A stretch of 64,000 nt of DNA, taken from positions 46,428 to 110,427 of the forward strand of contig LUZY01000006.1 of NCBI GenBank assembly GCA_001603805.1. Reading direction: 5' to 3'. Shown here piece by piece: positions 53,261 through 61,219 of the stretch. This DNA is from Deferribacterales bacterium Deferri_01 (lineage in GTDB: Bacteria; Chrysiogenota; Deferribacteres; Deferribacterales; Geovibrionaceae). Position numbers and translations under genes: made by a program. Every line of letters begins with the position of its first letter. The stretch's first letter is position 1. The notes below the pieces were generated by a model. The model ran no database searches and had not been told where the DNA came from. It was given only the letters and a program-made list of their open reading frames with translations.

Positions 53261-53362
53261 AGTTCAAATTTCTCCTGACGGCTTTAAGTTTTTGTAATGC
53301 TTCTTTTGGCTCAGGTCCATTAAACAATTTCTTTGTGCAATAATAATAGTATGCTCACATGT

Positions 53363-54526
53363 TTACTCGAACTCATCGATGCCTTTTAGCAGCATTATTC
53401 CATTTTGATGTAATCCTTCAATCTTGTTAACTTCTGTTTCTGAGTTCTTGAATGTTGTCAATTTCTCAAGGTTGCCAGCATATGGATTTCTTGCATATGG
53501 GTTGTGCATTAAAAATAAATTTGATTCTGTTCTTGTGGAAGGGAGAATGTTATTTCCGAAAAGTATTGCACTGACTGTTGTATTTTGAGGTTTACCATTA
53601 TGCAGAAAAGCCCCATTTAATGTACGACCTTCTTCCATGGTAGGAAATGTTAATTGAGGTCTACCAAATGCAGTAGAAAACATGTCTTCATCATCAATCG
53701 GAAAGCCAACATAATTAATTGCAACCACATAGGGCAAACCAATTTCTTTATACTTAGTAGATTTTTGCTTTAATGACTTAATAAGTTCGCCGTCAGTATT
53801 GCTCCAATGTACCCCACCCATAACGCAACCTACCGGAGTTTCTGCAACTTCATCTGCTGAAGGTTTGGGCAACAAATCAATAAAGACCTCGAGACCGGAA
53901 ATCTCAGCTTCTACAAATGAGACAAATGGCTGAGATTTTGTTGACTTTTCCACAATCTCATCATGACTGATGGAAGCTAACTCATTTACAACATTACCCT
54001 TAAAATCTGTGATTGCTTTCTTAAGCTCTTGTGAGCGATGACTCAGCTTGCTCCAACCATTAAATCTTACACCAAACAAGAAACCCTTTAGAGCTAGGGA
54101 ATTAAGCGTATCCAAGACCATGTCTTTGATTTTAGAGTTTTCTCGATGCTCTGGAGCCCCTTCTGTCCTGACGGTAGCCTCTAGTATAAACTTCTCACCA
54201 TCATCGTTTTCTACTAAGAAATCAGGATTTTTGTCAGACCCATCAATTAGTTTAGGCTCAGGCGTTACTTTGTAACCTAGATTTGTTAGTAACTTATATA
54301 AGTAAAGCTCAAAGAATCTGCTCTCAAACTCTGCACCTTGAAATTTACTCTTAAAGTTTTCTTTGTCATCAATTAGGAATTCATCGAACCAGCTCTGAAT
54401 TGTATTTCTGATGTCTTCAAAATATGGTCTCGCAGAACGATTAAGGTATTTATAGCGACTTTCAGTATTTTCTGCTGGTCCTGTATAGTCTCGAGTTTTA
54501 TTACTAAAAAGTTTGACTGAGGTCAT
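53363..54526 (-). CDS. Putative PD-(D/E)XK-like protein of the hsd operon
   Basis: A 387-residue protein that I cannot place in a named family. Residues 64-120 look like a restriction-endonuclease fold: an N-terminal helix with glutamates (GAEFESRFFELYLYKLL), then KNPDFLVENDDG and EKFILEATV, that is P101-D102 followed by E116-A-T118, where lysine would be expected at 118. The rest shows no clear motif. AAGGAGA precedes the ATG. The gene lies between hsdM and the RloC-like gene, 42 and 102 bases from them, and appears to be part of the operon. Confidence 0.6.
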   Translation of the reverse strand: MTSVKLFSNKTRDYTGPAENTESRYKYLNRSARPYFEDIRNTIQSWFDEFLIDDKENFKSKFQGAEFESRFFELYLYKLLTNLGYKVTPEPKLIDGSDKNPDFLVENDDGEKFILEATVRTEGAPEHRENSKIKDMVLDTLNSLALKGFLFGVRFNGWSKLSHRSQELKKAITDFKGNVVNELASISHDEIVEKSTKSQPFVSFVEAEISGLEVFIDLLPKPSADEVAETPVGCVMGGVHWSNTDGELIKSLKQKSTKYKEIGLPYVVAINYVGFPIDDEDMFSTAFGRPQLTFPTMEEGRTLNGAFLHNGKPQNTTVSAILFGNNILPSTRTESNLFLMHNPYARNPYAGNLEKLTTFKNSETEVNKIEGLHQNGIMLLKGIDEFE

Positions 54527-54568
54527 ATTTATCTCCTTAAGCTAAAAACAAAACAATTCTATTGCCCC

Positions 54569-56032
54569 CTACTCCCCCAGTTCCTCTACTATGCTATTGA
54601 ACTGCTCCAGTGCATTCTGGAGATTTTCGACTATTTCCTGAGCGAGAACTTCCGGTGCCGGGAGGTTGGCTGTATCCTCTAAGCTTTCGTCTTTCAGCCA
54701 GAAGATATCTAGGTTTACCTTGTCCCGCTGGATGAGTTCGTCATAATCAAAGCATTTGAAGCGTTCTGTTTCCGTTCTGCCGCCGAAGCGGTTTTCTGGG
54801 TGATAGCAAGCTATAAAGTCTTCAAAGTCCGCAGAAGAGAGCGGATTTTGTTTTAGTGTAAAGTGTTTATTGGTGCGAAGGTCATAAATCCAGAGCTGCT
54901 TTGTCCACGGTTCCTCACGCCCTTCTTTACGGTCGAAGAAGAGCACATTAGCCTTTACCCCTTGGGCATAAAAAATGCCTGTAGGGAGGCGGAGAAGGGT
55001 GTGTACATCACATTCTTCCAGCAGTTTACGGCGGATTGTTTCACCTGCGCCACCTTCGAAAAGTACGTTATCCGGTACGACAACAGCTGCACGTCCGTTA
55101 ATTTTCAGCATAGACTTGATGTGCTGTACAAAGTTAAGCTGTTTGTTGGTTGTGGATGCCCAAAAATCGTCACGTTCGTATGTAACAGAATCTTTGTCTT
55201 CTTTGCCTTCTTCATTGATGATTTTGATACTGCTCTTTTTGCCGAACGGCGGGTTTGTGAGTACCATATCAAAACGGTCGGCAGGCAGGCTGATTAGTGA
55301 GTCTGCAACGTTTACTGGTGTACGTTCAATACCTATGCCGTGGAGGTAGAGGTTCATAATGCAGAGGCGTGCTGTGTTGTCCACAAGCTCCCATCCGGTG
55401 AATGTTTGCTCCTGCAAAAATCTTTGCTGGTCACGGTCGAGAATGTACCCGCCCTTTTTGGTGATGTAATCGTATGCACCGAGGAAAAAGCCGCCTGTTC
55501 CACATGCGGGGTCACATATTGTTTCTCCCGGAGCTGGCTTCATAACCTCTACCATCGCCTGAATAACAGCACGAGGGGTAAAGTATTGCCCTGCACCGCT
55601 CTTTGTGTCCTGAGCGTTTTTCTCCAGCAGTCCTTCGTAAATGTCACCCTTAACATCTACACCAAGGCGAAGCCACACTTCTTCATTAATGAGTTTAACA
55701 AGTCTTTCCAGTAAGGCAGGGTTCTGGATTTTGTTTGTTGATTTTCGGAAAATATCGCCAAGCATCCCAGGCTGTTTAGATAGAGTTTCAAGAGTATGTT
55801 TATAGTGCATTTCCAGAGCATCGCCTGACTTACTAATCAGTGATGTCCAGTCATATCCATTCGGAATCTTATTCTCTTTATTCAGCGGAGGCAAAGTCTG
55901 TTCATATGCCATTTTCAAAAAGATTAGGTAGGTGAGCTGTTCCACATAGTCACCATAGCTTAATCCTTCATCACGAAGCAGGTTACAAAAATTCCAAACT
56001 TTATTTACAATTGCTCTGGTTTCCGGTGACAT
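54569..56032 (-). CDS. hsdM: Type I DNA methyltransferase subunit M
   Basis: N6-adenine methyltransferase, 487 residues, acting with HsdS. Motif I DPACGTGGFFLGAYDYI is near residue 173 and motif IV LTNPPFGKK near 261; the N-terminal helical domain (VWNFCNLLRDEGLSYGDYVEQLTYLIFLKM) is typical of HsdM. It protects host DNA and is required for restriction. The hsdS stop is three bases upstream, and GAGGAA within it serves as ribosome binding site. The motifs are intact. Confidence 0.96.
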   Translation of the reverse strand: MSPETRAIVNKVWNFCNLLRDEGLSYGDYVEQLTYLIFLKMAYEQTLPPLNKENKIPNGYDWTSLISKSGDALEMHYKHTLETLSKQPGMLGDIFRKSTNKIQNPALLERLVKLINEEVWLRLGVDVKGDIYEGLLEKNAQDTKSGAGQYFTPRAVIQAMVEVMKPAPGETICDPACGTGGFFLGAYDYITKKGGYILDRDQQRFLQEQTFTGWELVDNTARLCIMNLYLHGIGIERTPVNVADSLISLPADRFDMVLTNPPFGKKSSIKIINEEGKEDKDSVTYERDDFWASTTNKQLNFVQHIKSMLKINGRAAVVVPDNVLFEGGAGETIRRKLLEECDVHTLLRLPTGIFYAQGVKANVLFFDRKEGREEPWTKQLWIYDLRTNKHFTLKQNPLSSADFEDFIACYHPENRFGGRTETERFKCFDYDELIQRDKVNLDIFWLKDESLEDTANLPAPEVLAQEIVENLQNALEQFNSIVEELGE

Positions 56033-56035
56033 AAT

Positions 56036-57505
56036 CTATTTCCTCTTTCTTGTTTTCTTTGTTGACTGAGATGCTTCTTTTTCTGCTTTGATTCGCTCCA
56101 GCAAAACTTCTGCTGGTTCATCATCAGGATTCTGTGGAACAAGTTTTCCTGTAAATGCATACTCAAGAATCTTGGATTTTAAAGCTTGAGCTTTTTTCAG
56201 TTCTTGTTCAACAGTTTCAAGGGCTTTGTCAGCTTTGGAGTGTAGTTTTTCAATTTCTTTGAGAATATATTCTTGCTCTTCAATGGAACAAATAGGCAAT
56301 GGAACTGATTTGATTACTGAAAGGTTTAAAATGTCCATTGTCGCACCATGACTTTGAAGTCTGTATACACTGCGAACGAAGTCACTTTCAAAATAATATT
56401 TGAAAAAAACTGGATTCATAAGATTCTGATTAAAAGTGATTTTGATTAATCGAGGATTAATAATGCCTTTTTCTAACTCATCTGGTAAAACCAAAACTTT
56501 CCCGATTGTGCCAACAAGACTAATTAACACATCTCTAGGTTGCACTTTACATGTTAATAATGAATTATACCTCTCCTCGTCTATATAATAGTCACCATAT
56601 TCATGGTTTTGCCGAATCACTTGTTCTTGTCCATAAATTTTATAACCATTTTCTACATAGAACTCTTTCTTTAAAGCTGAACCAAAAGGACCTGCTTTAA
56701 TGGAATTTTTTTCATCTGATGCAACAAGCTCAATGTTTGACCAAATCCATTCAACAGGAATCTCTGGCAATTCTTCTTTTTCTTGCTGTTTCGCCAACAG
56801 TTTTGTAGCACCTTTTTTGTTTGCTAATATATGGCTATTAAGTAACTCCCGTGTTAGTGATTGTTTTTCTCGAAAAGTTTTACTCAACTTCCCAGTAAAT
56901 GCTTGCATAATGATTACTTGTTTGTAGCGTTTGAGCTGGGCTTTTGTTTTTTCGAGGGCGGCGATTCCTGCATCGAGGCGAGAAAAAAGAGCCTCAATCT
57001 TCTCCACAATCCGCTTCTGCTCCGCCAATGGGGGGAGAGGAATCATGCTGTTTAACACATCATCTTTCTTTAGATTATTAATGCCAATTCCTTTTGATTT
57101 CTGAGAAATTAAGTCACGAAATAAGCGACTTTGGAGAAAAAAAGCAACATATGAAGATTTTACGGATGCACTACTTCTCAGTACAGAACAAAATGCTCCA
57201 AAAGAGTATTCTTTAGCTGAATATGGCAATTGTGCTGATTTGCCAACTAAGTTCTTACTGCCACTAGACATTGCAATTAAAATGTCATAATCCTGCATTA
57301 TTTGGTTTTCGCTAACATTACTCGAGGGGACATAAACAAGGTCACTAAAATTAATCCCATCATCAATATTATTTGCTCTCAAAATTGGAATTGAACCCGT
57401 AAAAGGTAATTGAGATGAATCATTTTTTTTATATGTCACTCCACGATGTAATTCGGCAATTTCGAATATTGCTGTCTCTACCCAGCCTTTTGGCAAATCA
57501 TTCAC
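56036..57505 (-). CDS. hsdS: Type I specificity subunit S
   Basis: A 489-residue target-recognition subunit with two TRDs, each followed by a conserved helical spacer: PLPPLAEQKRIVEKIEALFSRLDAGI near residue 152 and LPICSIEEQEYILKEIEKLHSKADKAL near 405. It determines the bipartite DNA site, which cannot be predicted here. The start overlaps the hsdR stop by four bases (ATGA). The C-terminus is very basic (KKTRKRK). Confidence 0.95.
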   Translation of the reverse strand: MNDLPKGWVETAIFEIAELHRGVTYKKNDSSQLPFTGSIPILRANNIDDGINFSDLVYVPSSNVSENQIMQDYDILIAMSSGSKNLVGKSAQLPYSAKEYSFGAFCSVLRSSASVKSSYVAFFLQSRLFRDLISQKSKGIGINNLKKDDVLNSMIPLPPLAEQKRIVEKIEALFSRLDAGIAALEKTKAQLKRYKQVIIMQAFTGKLSKTFREKQSLTRELLNSHILANKKGATKLLAKQQEKEELPEIPVEWIWSNIELVASDEKNSIKAGPFGSALKKEFYVENGYKIYGQEQVIRQNHEYGDYYIDEERYNSLLTCKVQPRDVLISLVGTIGKVLVLPDELEKGIINPRLIKITFNQNLMNPVFFKYYFESDFVRSVYRLQSHGATMDILNLSVIKSVPLPICSIEEQEYILKEIEKLHSKADKALETVEQELKKAQALKSKILEYAFTGKLVPQNPDDEPAEVLLERIKAEKEASQSTKKTRKRK

Positions 57506-60252
57506 GCTACCAATACTCCGTTAAGTTCGTTAATCAACTCTTCCAGTTTTTCGCCAAACAGATCGTATGCTCCAAAAAGCCCGCCTTTGCCGCTGAAAGC
57601 GGGGAGTTCCAAGTCGTTCCTTGTAATCTCAGCGTTGTTGGCGATGTGACTTTTAATAAGCTCCAGCCACTCAAGCTGTTCTGCGGTAAATTCTATACCA
57701 CTTTCCTGCTGCTGTTGCACCCAGTTTTCAAAGCGGATTTCAACAAGCTCAGGGAAAGGCATAAGTTCATTGTCTTTATGAAGAGCATAACGGACAAGGC
57801 TGATGATATTGGTGAGAATCTGAAATGAGGGCTTGCCCTTTACCTTGCTTTCTTCCAGAATTCTATAAGCATTCCACAAATTTTCCTGATTAAGCAGATA
57901 CGGAGGCTTCTGTATCTTTTCTGCCAGCTCTTTCACAGAATCGTATGTTATATGCCTTTGGGAATAAGGCTTGCTGAAGTAAACTTGCAGGGCGGTTATT
58001 TCGTCTTTATTTTCTTCTATAAATTCAGAAAATCTTTTGACTATTTTTTCAGCTTTCTCTTTTGCTTCTGTGCTGAATCCTGCTTCCAGCGTTTCATCTA
58101 TACTTACTATGTCGATAATGATTTCTGTCTGTTTCTTAATTTCGACCAATGCTTTTCTGAAATCCGGATCGTCAAGCGGTGCGCAGGCAGTGTTGACTAA
58201 ATCTTCCCGCACTTTCTCCACTTGCTTTTCCGAGGGGTCTTCACCATATAACTCTTTTGCTTTTGCAATCTGGACATCTTTGTCCATAGCATCCACAAGA
58301 TTTCTGCCAAGCTCCTGAATGCCTGTGCCGAAACTTGTTTTAAATTCTTCTCTTTGCTTAGGCGTCAACTCTGCATCCAGCTTTGCCAGCCTGCCTGCGA
58401 GGGTCTGTAATGTGTCGTCATCACGAACGAACACTACACTTTCCAAGAGTTTCTCAAAAGAAACACCCTTCTTACGCTCCATACTGCTCATGTTTGTTTT
58501 GTCTGACTCGCAAACGCCTACAGCATCCACAATTACAAAGTGAGTCTTTTTTTCCGCATCGCTGGTTACTGCTTTCAGGTCGTTGTCGTCAATAACCCTT
58601 GTACCCCTTCCCTTCATTTGCTCAAAATAGTTCGCCGAACGCACATCACGCATAAAAAGCAGAACTTCCAGCGGGCGAACATCCACCCCTGTTGCAATCA
58701 TATCAACTGTTACAGCTATTCTCGGATTGGTGGAGTTGCGGAAACTCAGCAATATTTCTTTCGGGTCTTCTCCGCTTACTCTGTATGTAATCTTTTTTGC
58801 AAAATCGTTCCCTTTGCCGAATTCCTCACGAACTATACGGACAATATTTTCAGCGTGGTTGTCATCTTTTGCGAAGATGAGCGTTTTAGGCACCATTGTT
58901 CTACCGGGCATAATCTCTGTGAAGAGTTTTTCTTTATATGTTCTGATCACTGTGCGAATCTGGTCTTGAGCCACTACCGAGCGGTCTAACTCGTTATTTC
59001 TATACACAAGGTCTTGATCAAGAATTTCACCGCGTTTTTCACGGGTCTTTTTATTCATTACATCAACAGTGTTTTTTGCTTCGACCTTGCTCCCTGTTTC
59101 AGTGATCTGAGTTCTGATGCGGTATACTTCGTATCCTACATTCACACGGTCTACCACTGCTCTTTCGTGGGAGTACTCCATAACCAGATTTTTGTTAAAG
59201 AAACCCATAGTCTGTAAAGACGGCGTAGCCGTGAGACCAATAAGAAATCCGTCAAAATACTCCAGCACCTGCCGCCAGAGGTTATATATTGAGCGGTGGC
59301 ACTCGTCAGTTACGATGAAGTCATAATGCTCAAGAGGAATAGCCGGGTTGTATTCAACATCAAACTGTCTGTCAGATGCTATTTCCCCAGCGGAGTTCTC
59401 TTCGTTTTCCTCAAGAAATTCTTCATCACCTTTCAGCATTGAATACAGACGCTGGATGGTTGTTATGGTTACTTTGCATACATCATCAATGGTGTTGCTT
59501 TTGAGCCTCTGGACATTATATAGCTGGGTGAATTTGCGTCCGTCATCAGGCGTTGTATAATTCTGAAACTCTTTTTCTGCCTGCTCGCCAAGGTTCTTTC
59601 TGTCTACCAGAAAGAGTATACGTTTTGCCCCTGCAAATTTTATAAGGCGGTAAATGAATGTTATAGATGTGAAGGTTTTACCGCTTCCTGTAGCCATCTG
59701 AATCAGCGCTCTGGGGTGGTTTTGTGCAAATGACTTTTCAAGGTTTGTAACAGCTTCGATCTGGCAGTCACGCAAGCCGTTTGTATTTAGCTCCGGCATA
59801 TTGCGCAGACGCTCCCTGAGAGGTCTTTCCTCCTCTGCCCACTCCAACAATGTTTCAGGTTTATGAAACCAATGTACACGGCGGGAGCGGTAATCAGGCT
59901 CTTTTTCATTACGAAAAAAAGTCTCAACACCTGTGCTTTCATATGCGAATGGGAGGGGGCTGTAGTGTGGTATCTTATCAGGGAAAACTTTCATATAACC
60001 GGCGGACTGAAATTCTACACCAGAGAGAGTTTTACCTACTGCTTTGGCTTCAATCACTCCAACTGCTTTACGATTGACAAAAAGGATGTAATCCGCCTTC
60101 TTGCTGTCCTTCATCAACATTTCACGTACAGCTACACCGAGAGAAGCACCGAGATTAATTTTGTCCTTTGATTGAACTTTCCAGCCGGCCTTTTCCAGCA
60201 TTTCGTCAATTTTGATTCGAGCCTGCTGCTCCGGATTTATATTTTCAACCAT
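57502..60252 (-). CDS. hsdR: Type I restriction subunit R
   Basis: A 916-residue ATP-dependent endonuclease/translocase. The nuclease core is near the N-terminus (KKADYILF with D54, then VIEAK with E68 and K70). Helicase motifs follow: Walker A MATGSGKTFTS near residue 190, a DECHRS box near 310, and motif VI KGRGTRV near 545. The C-terminal region resembles the EcoEI-type R subunit. GGGGTGAG precedes the ATG. It is the first gene of hsdR-hsdS-hsdM and, by spacing, of the longer operon reaching the RloC-like and DUF4268 genes. Confidence 0.95.
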   Translation of the reverse strand: MVENINPEQQARIKIDEMLEKAGWKVQSKDKINLGASLGVAVREMLMKDSKKADYILFVNRKAVGVIEAKAVGKTLSGVEFQSAGYMKVFPDKIPHYSPLPFAYESTGVETFFRNEKEPDYRSRRVHWFHKPETLLEWAEEERPLRERLRNMPELNTNGLRDCQIEAVTNLEKSFAQNHPRALIQMATGSGKTFTSITFIYRLIKFAGAKRILFLVDRKNLGEQAEKEFQNYTTPDDGRKFTQLYNVQRLKSNTIDDVCKVTITTIQRLYSMLKGDEEFLEENEENSAGEIASDRQFDVEYNPAIPLEHYDFIVTDECHRSIYNLWRQVLEYFDGFLIGLTATPSLQTMGFFNKNLVMEYSHERAVVDRVNVGYEVYRIRTQITETGSKVEAKNTVDVMNKKTREKRGEILDQDLVYRNNELDRSVVAQDQIRTVIRTYKEKLFTEIMPGRTMVPKTLIFAKDDNHAENIVRIVREEFGKGNDFAKKITYRVSGEDPKEILLSFRNSTNPRIAVTVDMIATGVDVRPLEVLLFMRDVRSANYFEQMKGRGTRVIDDNDLKAVTSDAEKKTHFVIVDAVGVCESDKTNMSSMERKKGVSFEKLLESVVFVRDDDTLQTLAGRLAKLDAELTPKQREEFKTSFGTGIQELGRNLVDAMDKDVQIAKAKELYGEDPSEKQVEKVREDLVNTACAPLDDPDFRKALVEIKKQTEIIIDIVSIDETLEAGFSTEAKEKAEKIVKRFSEFIEENKDEITALQVYFSKPYSQRHITYDSVKELAEKIQKPPYLLNQENLWNAYRILEESKVKGKPSFQILTNIISLVRYALHKDNELMPFPELVEIRFENWVQQQQESGIEFTAEQLEWLELIKSHIANNAEITRNDLELPAFSGKGGLFGAYDLFGEKLEELINELNGVLVA

Positions 60253-60346
60253 AGCTCACCCCAATTAGATCAACCGCACCACATATTAAAGCATAACTTT
60301 GACTGATTGAAAATATTTGAAATCTTTTTAATCTTAGATATACATG

Positions 60347-60374
60347 AATAAAAAGAGGCATAACTTTGCCTCTT
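60347..60374 (-). terminator. Terminator after the outer-membrane gene remnant
   Basis: On the minus strand AAGAGGCA-aagtta-TGCCTCTT followed by TTTATT. It lies 12 bases after the remnant's stop and about 95 bases upstream of hsdR. Confidence 0.75.
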
Positions 60375-60385
60375 CAGAAAAACAA

Positions 60386-60499
60386 TTAAAATTTGTGGCC
60401 TAGACTTACACCGGGGATTCTGCCTCTGAGCATCTTTGTTGTTAAGGCGAACTCCGCCCAGTCAAGAAAGAATAGATGAGTAACAGAATTCAAACAATG
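60386..60499 (-). pseudogene. C-terminal remnant of a putative outer-membrane protein
   Basis: The reverse frame ends LDWAEFALTTKMLRGRIPGV then SLGHKF, with alternating polar and hydrophobic residues and a terminal phenylalanine, as in the last strands of beta-barrel proteins. It opens after an in-frame TGA with no start codon, no ribosome binding site, and only 37 codons. A terminator follows directly. I read it as the 3' scrap of a gene whose front was lost when the neighbouring defence region was inserted or rearranged. The rest of the gap 60253-60588 shows no gene. Confidence 0.45.
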
Positions 60500-60533
60500 T
60501 CAAATAAACAAAAGATTTAAAATGGCAGGCTTC

Positions 60534-60573
60534 AAAAAGAAAGCAACCGCCTCTGTGAAAAAGGCGGCTGCTT
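60534..60573 (-). terminator. Terminator of the DmsAB-type operon
   Basis: On the minus strand GCAGCCGCCT-ttttcacag-AGGCGGTTGC followed by TTTCTTTTTG, about 16 bases after the FeS-subunit stop. Confidence 0.85.
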
Positions 60574-60588
60574 ATTCTGTTATGGCTC

Positions 60589-61206
60589 CTAGTTCTTCGG
60601 TTTAAAGAAGATGGAGGGTACTGTATCTCCTGAAGTAAGGGAGTTACCGTTGATATCCCTGGAGGAATCGGGCATGCCTACAGCGGTTCTTACTGCGGTG
60701 GGGTATTTTGCACTGATCTCTTCCACTGTGCCGAAGTCAAGCGCTCTCTGGGGGCATGCAGCCACACATGAAGGCGCAAGACCATCATCAAGCCTGTCCC
60801 AGCAGAAAGTACATTTCTGCACAGGGTGAGCTACTGCCCAGCTTGCCTTTTTAACAGGTTCGGACTCATCGTCTCCGAACTGAGGAGCGCCGTAAGGGCA
60901 CGCTACAGCGCAGGAACGGATATTTTGGCATTTGTCACGGTCGACTATGACTATGCCGTCCTCTTTTCTTTTATAAATTGCACCAACGGGGCAAGCCGCT
61001 GTGCAAGCAGGGTTTGCGCAATGGTTGCAGGAAAGCACAAGGTTAAAAACCTTTACATTCGGAAAAGAGCCGCTTTCGGTTACGCCAAGCCTTCTCCAGC
61101 TCGCTTTGCCGGGTTTAACGTCATTCCAGTCTTTGCATGCTACAACGCAGGCGTGGCAGCCCATGCATCTATTCTGGTCAAAGTAAAATGCCATCTGTTT
61201 AGCCAT
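60589..61206 (-). CDS. DmsB-type FeS subunit with one altered cluster
   Basis: Electron-transfer subunit, 205 residues, for the catalytic protein encoded 13 bases upstream. Cysteine groups: CMGCHACVVAC near residue 14, CNHCANPACTAACP near 60, CQNIRSCAVACP near 92, and CTFCWDRLDDGLAPSCVAACP near 131. In the third group the second cysteine is replaced by isoleucine (CQNI, where DmsB has CIGC), so that site probably holds a [3Fe-4S] cluster, as where NarH has tryptophan. I checked the codon: ATC at that place. No membrane anchor gene follows in the window; a terminator does. Confidence 0.92.
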   Translation of the reverse strand: MAKQMAFYFDQNRCMGCHACVVACKDWNDVKPGKASWRRLGVTESGSFPNVKVFNLVLSCNHCANPACTAACPVGAIYKRKEDGIVIVDRDKCQNIRSCAVACPYGAPQFGDDESEPVKKASWAVAHPVQKCTFCWDRLDDGLAPSCVAACPQRALDFGTVEEISAKYPTAVRTAVGMPDSSRDINGNSLTSGDTVPSIFFKPKN

Positions 61207-61219
61207 GGTTTAATCCTCC

